NCBI GenBank assembly: GCA_905221605.1
Contig: CAJNDS010001469.1
Coordinates: forward strand, 125,001 to 162,500
Source of the DNA: Symbiodinium natans
Taxonomy: Eukaryota > Sar > Dinophyceae > Suessiales > Symbiodiniaceae
DNA: 37,500 nucleotides
Direction of reading: 5' to 3'
Positions 1 to 9,727 of this stretch are shown piece after piece; the stretch's first letter is position 1; the number at the start of each line of letters is the position of its first letter. The position numbers and the translations under genes are program-made. Below the pieces are notes generated by a model. That model was not told where the DNA came from and searched no databases. It saw nothing but the letters and a program-made list of their open reading frames with translations.

Positions 1-831
1 AGTAGTATTAAGCCCCAAAAGCGATACGGCTCAGGACATTTGTGAAGCACCGCGGCGAAGTGAAACCTGGCAGTGAATCAATCTCCCACACAGTCCCTGG
101 TTGGGACTTCATAGGCTGTTTACTTGCACACATAGGGTTTAGGGTTTAGGGTTTAGGGTTTAGGGTGTAGCGTTTAGGGTGCCTACTTGGAAGTTCAGAG
201 TACTTATTGAACAATTATAACTGTACTTACAACCCACTTGTAAGCCCCTTATGTGCCCTAATACGGTTATAAGTACAAAGTACAGTGATACTTGGTTAAT
301 AAGTGCCATGAACCTCCAAGTAGGCTGTTTACTTACACACATGGGGGTTTACGAAAATAGGGCACCTGAAGTATAGACCACCCCCAAATAGTAGGATTCC
401 CTTAGAATAAGGACCCCAATAGGGAACCCCTAATTTCGGAAACGTCCACATCGGTTTGGGGTTTATAGGGTTTAGGTGGTTGAGGGTTTAGGTGGTTCAG
501 GGTTTAGGGTGGGGTTAATGCGCATATTGACCTTCGTGGCTGTCGGTAGGTCTGTGTGCAGTGAGTATGCATTGACTCACGGATTCTGTTTGCTGCTGGC
601 ACTTCGCTTCTCTCAACAGAATGTTTTGGGGGTTTGGGACTTTATCCCAGACACCCCATTCAACCCTAAACCTTAAACCCTAGACCCTGAAATTTCCCCC
701 TTATACTAACAGCCCCTAAATGGGAATTTCTAATACGCCCTGGTTATCATCCCTATCAAGGACTATTAGTAGAAGGGGGAACATTTAAACCCTAAACCCT
801 AAACCCTAAATAAAACCCCAAGCAAGCCCAG
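1..831. other. Repeat-rich stretch upstream of the first visible ankyrin exon
   Basis: No exon could be recognised here. It holds a short TTTAGGG array (about 137-178), a family F inverted-repeat element (181-325), scattered TTTAGGG units (463-520), a family A element (692-788) and a CCCTAAA run (786-812). The stretch 525-650 carries no repeat and is unassigned. If the ankyrin gene starts inside the window, its 5' exons would have to be here, but none fit. Confidence 0.5.
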
Positions 832-892
832 GAACAAAAGCGGCAGCAGCACCACGCCGCTCCGAGCCGCGGCAGCCGCCGGCCATGTGGAG
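832..892 (+). CDS. Ankyrin micro-exon 1 (first half of a repeat)
   Basis: After ..CCCAG at 826-830, one leading base completes a split codon; then N-K-S-G-S-S-T-T-P-L-R, five alanines and G-H-V-E follow. This is the TPLxxAAxxGH half of an ankyrin repeat. The exon ends at GTGGAG and the next bases are GC, a donor type used in dinoflagellates. The leading single base means an upstream exon must end in phase 2; none was found. Confidence 0.7.
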
Positions 893-3800
893 GCGCACGC
901 GATATGATGTAGGGTTTATACTTCTTGTATCCCCAGAAGGACACCGCATATATACACTCACCAATTTAAAAAGGAACCTTATATACACTCACCAATAACA
1001 GCAATATGAACCCTGTTTCATATCGCGTTAAGAGTCTAAGAGTCTACCCCTAAGGATCTGCTGTAGAGTTTAGGTTTAGGGTTCAGGGTTAGTTTTAGGG
1101 TTCAGGGTCCTAAAGCTAGTATATACGATATAGGTACATGGATCCTTAGGGTAAACCTTGGGCCAAGTATGAACCCTAAACGGGTTTAGGGTTAGGGCTC
1201 ATATACCTTAATTAATAGGGGTTATAGTAGGACAAAGTAGATGACCGCAATTGTAGGGTTCATTTGGTTCCCAAAGGCATGTATGGATCGATCTTCATAC
1301 CCCGAAATGCACACACCAAAAGCCCTTTTTGTGCTTTCATCTGTTTACCCCTGCAAACCCTTCCTGAAAGCTCTAATGTAGTGTCCACGACCCAAAAGGG
1401 TACTACATAGGAGCCTTTCACTTTAGGTAAACCCTAAACCCCACCTTCCGGTGAAGGTCGTGGCCGCGCTACTTGAGCTCAGGGCAGTGTGCGCCCAAGT
1501 TGTTCTGGAGATGTCCCTGCAGCCCCGACGTGGGGGTTTAGGGTTTGGGCTTTCGGCTTTGGCCCCTTTTTTCGGATGGCCTGACGTTTAGAGACCCTTT
1601 GCAGACGAGGGGTTGTTTGGGGCAACAAAAATTCGACCGTCATCTAAGCCCATCCTGCCCAAGAAAGGGTTTGGAACACACGAGCTGGACAATGGTCAGC
1701 TCTTTGGAAGGCTGATGTGCCCAAACCCTAGGGTTTAGGGTTTAGGGTTTAGGGTTTAGGGTTTAGGGTTTAGGCTTTGGAGTTAAATCCACGCTTGGAT
1801 TCTGCCTTCAAACTGCGGGCCTTTACTCGGACAGGCCCTTTGACTCAGGGTACCATCCTTATGGGCCTCTGGTTCTTAGTAGCATGGGGGAGTTAGGTAC
1901 CCCACAGAATCCCTTCCAAAGGGAATAACCCTAAACCCCGAAGCCCTAAACCATATAGGATACTGCATTCCCTCAGAATCCCTTCAAGGGTAGAACCCCT
2001 AAGCCCGAAACCATATAGGATACCGCACTCATTCATTCCACACAAAGACTCCCTGGTTCTTAGTAGGGAATGAGGGAATTGGGGCCCTATACATACCCTT
2101 TTAAGAGATTATATAGGATACCTCATTCCCTCATTCCCTATTAAGAGCCAGCCAGTTAAACCCTAAACCCTAAGCCCTAAACCCTAAACCCTAAACCCTA
2201 AACCCTAAACCTTAAGAACCAGCAAGACGAAATCGATGCACAATTCACCAATGTTTGCGGGGCGATGCCTGAGTCGCCCATATGAACTTCAAGGGCACGA
2301 ACACCCCGCAGTTTAGGGTTTAGGGTTTAGGATTTAGGCTTTAGGGTTTAGGATTTAGGCCTGCACGGTACGACCGGGGTAACTTGGTTCATGGGTGCCC
2401 TAAACCCTAAACCCTAAACCCTAAACCCTAAACCCTAAACCCTAAACCCTTAACCCTAACGAGGTGCTCGGCTGGGGTTTTGGAATTTCTGCACATGTAC
2501 ATCGTTCCAGATGGGAGAAACCAAAAAATGGCGGAACCAACAGGGCTTAGGGGGTTTTGGGTTCACATGGTTTTGGTTTGTTGCTTGCTTGGGTTTAGGG
2601 TTTAGGGTTTAGGGTTCAGCGTTTAGGGTTTAGGGTTTAGGGTTTATAAGGGTTTAGGGTTTTGAGCAGGATTGCAACCTGGACTGCCAGAGTGGCACAC
2701 CCCTGGTGGCCGCAGCGGGCGCGGGTCACGTGGAGGTCCCTGGGAGCCTGGGTAGGGACCGGGTTAGGGTTCAGGGTTTAGGGTTTAGGGTTTAGGGTGT
2801 AGGGTTCCGTGCCGCGGGTAAGGGTCTAGGAGCATTCTCTCACCTGAAACAAGAGCAGTTAAACCGATAGTTGTTTTATGACCGCCATCAGGGTAAACAC
2901 GCCCAATACTCAAGGTACATGTCGCACTTCTCACGCGGACAAATGGTCACTCCAGGCGGTTCTCGTTTAGGGCGAAAGGGTGGTAGGGATGACCGGATTT
3001 AGGGTTTCGGATTTTGGGTTAGGGTTTAGGGTTTAGGGTTTCGGGTTTCGGCTTTAGGGTTTAGGGTTTAGGGTTCTCGTTTAAGACGAGAAGGGGTTGT
3101 AGGGATGTCAGATGATTTCCTTATAGGGGGTCTGGGGTACTTGGAGGTTCATGGGTACCTACTTAGGGGACTTAGGGGGCTTATAAGTAGAGTTGTACTC
3201 GGGGTTATAAGAAGTACCATGTACCGCCAAGTATTGGGACTTCCAGAGGTTTGTAAGGCTCCACAGTGCTTGACGGACCGGCGGTGCTTGTCGATGCTGT
3301 GCATGTACCCTAAAGATCCCATGTACCGATGCTGTCTTACTTAAGCCCTGAAGCCACTTTTTTAGGAACTCCCTGAGGCCCAAGTGTATACTATATAGGT
3401 AAATGGATCCTTAGAGGTAGGATAGGGCTGTGCACCTGAGTGCAGGTGCCATCATGTCAGTGGTTGCCCCTGCTTCAGGATCCCCTTCTGCCCCCACCGC
3501 CCCTTGAGGTCCTAGCCTTTAACCTTTTGGGTGATTTTTTTGAATCTATTGCAAAACAAAGGTTAACCGTTTTGGGCAGCCACCACGAGGTAGCGGAACC
3601 ACGTACTTCTTTTGTTTCTTGCGCCTGCACGTTCCGTGCGAAAATGCCACTTAAGATCTTGGCTGCAAACTCTGGTACATCGTCACGATTGCGTCCAGAA
3701 TGGCAGTGTGCCAAATGGCGTCTCAGGGCAAGCAACCACGGCAACCACATACTCCAATACCACACCTCCATCAAGGTTTATGGATTGGGATGTTCCCCCT

Positions 3801-6660
3801 TATACAGTCCCTAATCAGGATGATAATCGGGAGTACTATAATCCTTGTTAAGGACTGTTAATGATATGGACCAGAGGCCCTGCAGGGTTCATTTCGTGCC
3901 CGAGGTTCTGTGTTGTCTCACTGGGTTGTCGAAGATAGCTGCAATCTCACTGGGTGTTCTTTCTAAGTGAGGGGCTACTAACTGCCGAAGAACCTCCCAA
4001 AAAGGATGAATACATTCTTCCTTATGAAGGCAATATAGGGAGTAATTCTGTTTCACTTTTTTGGTGGGGGGGGGGGGGGGGGGGGGGGCGATTCTGAAGC
4101 AAGTAGTAGTACATGAGGAGCGCCACTTGCTGGAATCTTGCTGATCTGGCTTTGCTGTCCGGTGCAAACCACGCAAGGCTTCTTTACCTTGAAGTTCCAC
4201 TCGGGCGTGTCTCCGAGCTCTCTCTTTGGTATGTAGGGTTTAGGGCTAAAGGACACCCTGCCACGATCCATTCGGCATTCAGAGAGTTGAGTTTTTTCGA
4301 CTGGTTTTTGCTCAAGCAGCAACGCCCTAAACCCTAACCCCTGAACCCTAAACCCTAAAACTTCATGTTGTGAGAGGTGGTGGAGCTCCTCTTGTCTGGT
4401 GAGGCAGATGTGAACCGGACTCTTGGCAGTTTGGTCTAGGGGTCTTGGGGTTTGGGTTTAGAGGTTAGGGTTGAGGGTTTAGGGCCAGTTTAGGGTTAAG
4501 CGTTTAGGGGGGCAGCACAAAACCCTGAAACAAACTGGAACCTTAGGACTTACATCTCCGGCACGGCTCTGATTGCAGCTGCGGCAGCCTCGCACGTGGA
4601 GGCCTCCGCGTGGAGGAAAGGGGGGGGAGGTTCCGAAAATTCGGGGTTCGGGCTACTGTATACTAAGGGGACGCAACCCCAAACCATAAACTACTGTTTG
4701 CTTAAAGAACCCCAAAAAGCAAGACAATCCCCCTTGTAGGGAGAGCATCTTTGGGGGGAATTCTGAAGCAACTAGTAGTAAACCCACAACCCACTAACCC
4801 CTAAACCCGAATTTTGGGAGATGCTTCCATCTAAGGGTAGCTTCATGGGCCCTGTAGATGGTCCCTTACCCTCTTTAAAGTGTTCTGATGTATGGGCCCC
4901 TGTGTTGCCCAAGGTATATAAAGGGAATCTAAGGGGTCCCCTTTTCAGGGCCCATACTAAGTCACCATGGAACTACCCTAAGATTCCAGGGTGTTTGAGC
5001 ACAGGGTTTTGGGCTCGAGGTTGCTTTCATCCCTGAGGAGATGAGAAAGGTACCCCGAGAGCCCTCTATAACCCTTAGTGAAGGAACATACCTTGAATTG
5101 TATAGGCATCCTGAATATGATTATAGGCATAATTCGTTTTTTTTTAAAGAGGTTTAACGCTTTTTGGATATGTGGTTGAGTTTTAGGGGCACAGGATCAG
5201 TCTTCCTGCTCATGTTCGGGCGGCAGGATGTGCCCAAGGATATAATAGGGCCCTGGCCCAAGGATAAAATAGGGTCCTTACGGGACGTGGTTTTCTGAGG
5301 TTCAAGGGGCGGATGTAACCCCCCACTGCTCCCTAAGGTTTCCTAGGTTAATTTGTATGACCCCCGCCCCCCTTCTACCCTCCCCTTTAGGACCTTAGAT
5401 ATTTCTGCAACTTGAGGTGGTGAAAGCTCTTCTTTCGGCTGCCGCCGACGTCAACAAGGCCAGGCTCTGTAAAGCACCCGGGCCCAGTCGGCGGCAGGAT
5501 TGGTCTCGAAACCGTTTTTGTATTCCAGGGTGGCCTTCGCTTTTTGGGAGGATTTGGGCGCAGGGCTTTGTGGTTAGAAATTTCAGCGACATGTCTACAA
5601 AGATAAATGCCGTAGGGCAACTTGCATTGGCTGAGGGCAGCACACATCAAAAGTTGGCCTGAAAGACAGGTCTGCATACGTGGAACGGCGCTGTCAACTG
5701 CTGCTGCAGCGGGCCACTATGACGTTGTTTGCAGGCTGGGCGGGGATCGCAGGGCCTCAAGGGAGGCGGGAAAGTGTGTTGAGAGCACCTGTTGTGTAGT
5801 TGTTGGGATGTTCCCCTTTATACGAACAGTCCTTGAATAGGCATTATAGTACCCTCTATCATAATCCTTGTTAAGGACTGCTAGCATAAGGGGGAACATC
5901 CCAATGTAGAAGGCTTGTGGAAGCTTCCGCCAACATCCGGAATTCTTCGCTGATGCTTTGCCAGCACTTGGAGGCAAAGCACTCATCCCCAGCATCCACT
6001 GTCTTCCCTTAGAAGCAGCCTTACTGTTTGCTCAAGAACCCCACAAGAAGTGATGAACATTTCTTCCCCATAAGGGTAGTCGGGGGGATTTGTTTTTTGT
6101 TTTTATTATATATCTATATATATATATATATTTTTTTGTTTTTTTTTTGGGGGGGGGGTTCTTAAGCAAATAGTAGCACCTAGATATGGGATCATGCCAG
6201 GCTGGCCCACGCAAGACCCTACCTAAGACCTCGAATTGTCGCTCCAGGTTTTGTTGAGGGGGTCGAGGTTGGTGTAGCAGTTTTGTGATTAGACCTGCCA
6301 CATGCTTTGTGGGCTGCCACGAACCGAACCTATCCTTGGACACAAGTTCCTGGAAAACCCTATCCTACCTCCTATAGCTTCAGAGCCTAGCCCGAAGCCG
6401 AAGAACTCGAACCACTCCCAATACCCTAGGTACAACATCACACCTCTCAGCCGCCAGAGCAGAGGTAAGAAGAAGAGGCATCTACCCCAAACCCTAAACC
6501 GTAAACCCGGAACCCTAAACCCTAAACCCTAAACCCCCCACACACCCGTTATTCTAAAAAGCAGCCCAGGAGCGCATGGGATCCTGCAGAGGCGGCCGCC
6601 GCCGAGGGGCACTTCGAGATCGCGCGGATGCTGCGCCACGACAGCCTGATGGAGGCCCGG
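832..6660 (+). CDS. Split ankyrin-repeat gene made of micro-exons (partial)
   Basis: Ankyrin repeats are helix-turn-helix protein-binding modules; the partner is unknown. Exons at 832-892, 1457-1486, 2670-2735, 4377-4417, 4547-4601, 5417-5458 and 5670-5723 join without a stop. Joined exons 2+3, 4+5 and 6+7 each give exactly 32 residues with the ankyrin signature G-T-[PA]-L-x-x-A-A-A-x-[AS]-[GS]-H, then V-V-x-x-L-L and [GA]-x-A-D-[VC]-N. Every proposed intron ends in AG; donors are GC, GT, GT, GA, GC, GC, GT in order. GC and GA donors and G after the acceptor are known for dinoflagellates. An intron recurs after H-V-E or H-Y-D in each repeat. Proposed introns are about 564, 1183, 1641, 129, 815, 211 and 846 bases. 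Neither start nor stop codon is identified, so the gene is partial or runs out of the window. It could also be a decayed copy, but seven fragments keeping frame argue against that. Confidence 0.8.
893..1456 (+). other. Proposed intron 1 of the ankyrin gene
   Basis: The proposed intron runs from GC (893) to AG (1456). It contains scattered TTTAGGG-type units and a family E fragment (about 1110-1147, ending in ACATGGATCCTTAGGG). No coding signal was seen. Confidence 0.5.
1457..1486 (+). CDS. Ankyrin micro-exon 2 (30 bases, second half of a repeat)
   Basis: This encodes V-V-A-A-L-L-E-L-R-A, the second helix of an ankyrin repeat. It begins directly after GTGAAG and ends before GTGTGC, a GT donor. 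Joining to exon 1 gives G-H-V-E-V-V-A-A-L-L; joining to exon 3 gives L-L-E-L-R-A-D-C-N, the expected G/A-D-x-N turn. On its own it would be unconvincing; the frame and register on both sides support it. Confidence 0.7.
1487..2669 (+). other. Proposed intron 2 of the ankyrin gene
   Basis: It holds telomere-like arrays in both directions: TTTAGGG at 1733-1773, 2308-2360 and 2593-2660, and CCCTAAA at 2156-2212 and 2397-2459. Related pieces around 1880-1960, 1965-2040 and 2050-2150 repeat a 'GGTACC/CATTCCCT..' motif in direct and inverted forms. The intron ends in TTTTGAGCAG, a few bases after a telomere-like unit. Confidence 0.5.
2670..2735 (+). CDS. Ankyrin micro-exon 3 (turn plus first half of a repeat)
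   Basis: This encodes D-C-N-L-D-C-Q-S-G-T-P-L-V followed by A-A-A-G-A-G-H-V-E. The acceptor is GAGCAG and the donor GT (GTCCCT). With exon 2 it makes a full 32-residue repeat. This is the clearest single ankyrin match in the region, with GTPL, AAA and GHVE at the expected spacing. Confidence 0.78.
2736..4376 (+). other. Proposed intron 3 of the ankyrin gene
   Basis: It contains TTTAGGG arrays (2764-2806, 3001-3075), a family F element (3133-3237), a family E fragment (about 3298-3415), a family A element (3784-3860), a family D element with a 23-base G tract (3975-4110) and CCCTAAA units near 4322-4358. The 3440-3780 part carries no repeat I recognise and is open in two + frames and one - frame, but resembles no known protein. 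Confidence 0.45.
4377..4417 (+). CDS. Ankyrin micro-exon 4 (second half of a repeat)
   Basis: This encodes V-V-E-L-L-L-S-G-E-A-D-V-N plus two bases of a split codon. It starts after GAGAG, at the same repeat position as exons 2 and 6. The best frame-keeping donor is GA (GACTCT at 4418), which completes the codon with the G that begins exon 5. The donor position is ambiguous by a few bases because both sides share GAC. Confidence 0.7.
4547..4601 (+). CDS. Ankyrin micro-exon 5 (first half of a repeat)
   Basis: After CCTTAG, one base completes an Arg codon; then T-Y-I-S-G-T-A-L-I, five alanines and S-H-V-E follow. The donor is GC (GCCTCC). Exons 4 and 5 together give 32 residues (13 + 1 + 18). 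The intron between them is only 129 bases and carries TTTAGGG-like units. Confidence 0.7.
4602..5416 (+). other. Proposed intron 5 of the ankyrin gene
   Basis: It contains a family D copy (4691-4780), a family B copy (4833-4980) and a family C copy (about 5049-5140). A repeated 'AAGGATA(T/A)AATAGGG' motif lies near 5236-5275. It ends in ACTTGAG. Confidence 0.45.
5417..5458 (+). CDS. Ankyrin micro-exon 6 (second half of a repeat)
   Basis: This encodes V-V-K-A-L-L-S-A-A-A-D-V-N-K. It begins after CTTGAG and ends before GC (GCCAGG). Its start register is identical to exons 2 and 4, and the A-D-V-N turn is canonical. Reading through the donor soon leaves the ankyrin pattern, which supports a splice site here. 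Confidence 0.72.
5670..5723 (+). CDS. Ankyrin micro-exon 7 (first half of a repeat)
   Basis: This encodes V-C-I-R-G-T-A-L-S-T-A-A-A-A-G-H-Y-D after GACAG. With exon 6 it totals 32 residues. A GT donor lies directly after the Asp codon, the position equal to H-V-E in earlier repeats. Alternatively the exon reads on as V-V-C-R-L-G-G-D and ends later; no separate second-half exon was found before 6570. Confidence 0.65.
5724..6569 (+). other. Stretch between ankyrin exons 7 and 8
   Basis: It holds a family A element (5803-5904) and a family D element (6021-6176) carrying a TA microsatellite and T and G tracts, plus a CCCTAAA run (6484-6536). A missing second-half exon is expected here. The only candidate, after GCTCCAG at about 6246, has a poor match and meets a stop. 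Confidence 0.45.
6021..6176. mobile_element. Family D inverted-repeat element
   Basis: The ends are TACTGTTTGCTCAAGAACCC and GGGTTCTTAAGCAAATAGTA, near-perfect inverted repeats. The interior has a TA microsatellite, T tracts and a G tract. Other copies: about 3975-4110 (23 Gs), 4691-4780, 9081-9197 and 19441-19564, with a degraded one at 13827-13935. All keep CTTCC(T/C).ATAAGGG.TA.T near the centre, and most end in a T tract plus a G tract before the right end. Confidence 0.82.
6570..6660 (+). CDS. Ankyrin-like exon 8 (possible last repeat)
   Basis: After GCCCAG, one base completes a split codon; the frame then reads S-A-W-D-P-A-E, four alanines, E-G-H-F-E-I-A-R-M-L-R, ending about ten residues later at E-A-R. 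Both helices of one repeat are present without an intron, unlike the upstream repeats. The match A-A-x-x-G-H-F-E-I-A-x-M-L is typical of ankyrins. A GT donor follows directly, and that GT is the first unit of the telomere-like array at 6661. Whether it belongs to the same gene is inferred from strand and proximity. Confidence 0.6.
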
Positions 6661-7220
6661 GTTTGGGGTTTAGGGTTTAGGGTTTGGGGTTTAGGGTTTG
6701 GGGTTTGGGGTTGGGGTTTAGGGTTTGGGGTTTGGGGTTTAGGGTTTGGGGTTTAGGGTTTGGGGTTTAGGGTTTGGGGTTTGGGGCTTAGGGTTTGGGG
6801 CTTGGGGGTTTAGGATTTAGGTTTTGTGGTTTTTGGGGTTTAGAGTTTGAGGTTTAGGGTTGAGGGTTTAGGATTCAGGGCTTAGGGTTTAGGGGTTGGG
6901 GCTTGGGGGTTTAGGATTTAGGTTTTGTGGTTTGGGGTTTAGGATTCAGGTTTTGGGTTTAGGGTTTGATGTTTGGGGTTTAGGGTTTGGGGTTGGTTCA
7001 GGGTTTAGGGTTTCGGGGTTTGGTGTTTAGGTTTCGGGGTTTGGGGTTTAGGGTTTAGGTTTTGGGGTTTGGGGTGTAGGCCCGTGTAGGGTTGCCGATC
7101 TGCGGTTTGGTGTCCAGGGTTTGGGGTGTACTTAGGGTTTTTGGGTTCAGGGTTTGGGGAGGCGGGGGGTTTAGGGTTTGGGCTTGGGGGTTTAGTGTTT
7201 CGGTTTAAGCATGTAGGGTG
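6661..7220 (+). repeat. Long degenerate telomere-like array with TTTGGGG variants
   Basis: About 560 bases are built from TTTAGGG mixed with TTTGGGG, TTCAGGG, TTGAGGG and TTTCGGGG units, becoming more irregular after about 6840. Unlike the other arrays, the TTTGGGG form is as common as TTTAGGG. It starts at the end of ankyrin exon 8. Confidence 0.9.
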
Positions 7221-8548
7221 TAGGGTTTGAGAGTTTAGGGGTTCGGGGCTACATTGTCCCTTAATGTCCCCTTACTTTCTTTGCAGGGTTCTGAAGTATT
7301 GGTATAGGGTTGAGGGGCCTGGGTTTGGGTCTCAGGGGTTTATAAAATAGAGGGTTTTGGGGGACAAGCGTATCTGGCACTTTCAGCAGCCCTACACTCA
7401 CGAACCCTAAACCTGAACCTCAAACCCTAAACCCTAGACCCTAGACCCTGAAACCCCTTAATGATCCTTAATGTAGCGCTCCTGAACATCGCTCTTTTGC
7501 GCGCAAGGAGCTTGGCTTCATCTACACGACCTCCTGTTGACAACCGCGCCTCCTTCCGTGACGCCTCTTTCCATAGAAACTCCCTAAACCCCTCAACTTG
7601 GGAGGTGCCCCCCCCCCCCCCCCCCCCTATATAGGGTTTCGGGTTTAGGGTTTAGGGCTTAGGGCTTAGGGCTTAGGGTTTAGGGGGGGTTAACTTGGGA
7701 GGTTCCCCCCCCTAGACTGGCAGCCCTGAATAGGAATGATGGTACCCCCGTATGATACTCTGCGGTGCCTTACTGTAACTTTAGATCCTTAGCTTTTTCT
7801 GGGCTTATTGGGCTTCAACTTCTTTACCAGGCAGCTAAACATCTCATTTTTAGCTACCCTTCTGAGTGCAGGCAAGTTTCCATTTTCCTGGATTTCCCGG
7901 GCTGTCCGAAGGATCGGGGAAGATTTTCCGAGTCCTCAGCAGACCCCTAAACCCTAAACCCTAAACCCTAAACCCTAAACCCTAAACCCTAAACCCCCAA
8001 CTTGAGGGTCAAATCCGTTATGAAAGATCCTGGACAGCGAGGGCAAATCTGCAGGGGCTCTTCCGCTTCGGGTCCCCGTAGCCCCTTGGTGCTCAGTTTG
8101 TGTAACTCAGCTGCTACTTAATGTGAGCCTGTGTGTGTTTTTGTGTGCTTGTTCTTTTCTTGGTAACCCAGTGGTACCCTTTACCCTGTTGTTTGGTTCT
8201 GGGTTCCCTTGTAAGGTAACCAACCAAAAAAGGGTGCCCTTACTGCAATACGGTTAGCGGGCTGCTAAGTGTTTTAGCTTTTGTTGCATCTCGTCTCCCC
8301 CAGTACCCAACACAACCAGACCCAAAGAAAAAAAACCAAGCCCCACTATGCCCAGAACCTTTCAGCACCAAGTTCTGCGACCCTAAACCCTAAACCCTAA
8401 ACCCTAAACCCTAAACCCTAAACCCTAAACCCTAAACCCTAAACCCTGGGGGCTGGAAATGAAGAGCCACCTTGGACAGTCTCACCACAGGTCCCTTTCC
8501 CACGGCTAGCGCTGTTCGGAGGGGTTAAGGGTTTAGGGTTTAGGGCTA

Positions 8549-8636
8549 CACCCCAAACCCCAAACCCTAAACCCTAAACCCTAAACCCTAAACCCTAAAC
8601 CCTAAACCCTCAACCCTCAACCCTCAACCCTCTACC
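8549..8636 (-). repeat. Telomere-like array with CCCTCAA variants
   Basis: Two CCCCAAA-type units, then CCCTAAA units, ending in about four CCCTCAA units. Just upstream (8524-8545) lies a short opposed TTTAGGG run. Confidence 0.9.
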
Positions 8637-8825
8637 CAGACCCGCTTCGAGTTTAGGGTTGAGTTCTACTATTGGGTCATTCGTGGGAGCTCTTGAAGGG
8701 ATCTACGTACTTTTGATGGATCCTCCCCAGGGGTTTAGGGTTTAGGGTTGGTTTGGGTAGCTGAGCCCTCATCCCTGCCAAAAAGGGTTCCACATGACTG
8801 TAACATGTCAGTTCCCAAACTCCCC

Positions 8826-8894
8826 AAACAGCTAGATTCGAACCCTCAGCCCTTAACGCTGCATGCCTAGCATGTGAGGGTTCAGCTGCTACCC
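8826..8894 (-). other. tRNA-like relic with pol III box similarity
   Basis: On the minus strand GGGGTAGCAGCTGAA resembles a tRNA 5' end/A box, and about 45 bases later GGGTTCGAATC matches a B box. The middle holds a CACATGC..GCATG hairpin where an anticodon arm would be. The acceptor and T stems do not pair well, so this is at most a decayed tRNA or a tRNA-derived SINE fragment, not a working tRNA. Confidence 0.25.
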
Positions 8895-9366
8895 CAATGG
8901 TAGGCATTTGGGGTTTTTCGTTTTCATACACTTCTAACCACAAAATCAGGTACTCCCAAAACGTGTAACTACGATGAGAGGTTGGGATGTTCCATAGCAG
9001 TCCTTTAATCGGGATTATCATAGGGGTACTAGAAGTAATCCCTGTTCAGGACTGTTAGTGTAAGGGGGAACATCGCAAGTTGCTACGAATTGCATAAGAA
9101 CCCGCAAAAAAACCGTATATATTCTTCCTAATAAGGGTAATATGGGAATGTTTGTTTTGTTGTTTTATGTTTTTGGGGGTACCTTCAGCAAATAGCAGAT
9201 GAGAGGTGTAGGCAGACAGCCTGGGGAAGCCGGACGACAGCGATCCGCGGAAAACCTTTGCCGGCAACCTGCGCAAGACAAGAGCCCGCTGGGCTGCGTG
9301 GGCCTGCAGGGATTCAGGGTTTAGGGTTTGGGATATTTTGGGGTTTGAGGTTTTGTTGCAGGGGGG

Positions 9367-9367
<1 letters not shown>

Positions 9368-9408
<41 letters not shown>
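9368..9408. repeat. 41-base poly-C tract
   Basis: An uninterrupted run of C, preceded by GGGGGGA and followed by A and TA repeats. It is the longest of several C/G tracts in the window. Its exact length may be unreliable in any assembly. Confidence 0.9.
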
Positions 9409-9410
<2 letters not shown>

Positions 9411-9595
9411 AAAATATATATCTGAGCACGAAACCCCATTCTTGTTTTAATAGGCGCCTGCACAACCCTAAACCCGAAACGCTAAAAACCCACAATGCCA
9501 GCTCTGATTCAAGCGCAAGTCGCTGAGCCCAGGAAGTGGGTTCTGCCTTGGCTGCTTCCCATTATGATGGTGCTGGCCTGAGCTCGCCTCTCTTT

Positions 9596-9727
9596 CCCTA
9601 AACCCTAAATGCTAAACCCTAAACCCTAAACCCTAAACCCTAAACCCTGAACCCTGAACCCTGAACCCTAAACCCTAAACCCTAAACCCTAAACCCTAAA
9701 CCCTAAACCCTAAACCCTAACCCTAAA
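9596..9727 (-). repeat. Telomere-like array (CCCTAAA)
   Basis: About 130 bases of CCCTAAA units with a short block of CCCTGAA variants in the middle (about 9646-9668), suggesting local amplification of a mutated unit. Confidence 0.92.

Larger units (their letters stand above)
7221..9595. other. Intergenic or intronic repeat region
   Basis: No gene is recognised. Contents: a C tract (about 7609-7627); TTTAGGG array (7634-7688); the left half of a family A element (about 7690-7756) cut by a family G element (7757-7880); CCCTAAA arrays (7944-7996, 8380-8447, 8549-8636 with CCCTCAA variants); a tRNA-like relic (about 8826-8894, - strand); family A (8982-9077); family D (9081-9197); and a 41-base C tract (9368-9408). 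Confidence 0.6.

Noticed and set aside
3440-3814. Overlapping open frames of 100-124 codons on both strands
   Set aside because: No domain, no splice-like boundaries and no agreement with the ankyrin register; lies within a proposed intron.
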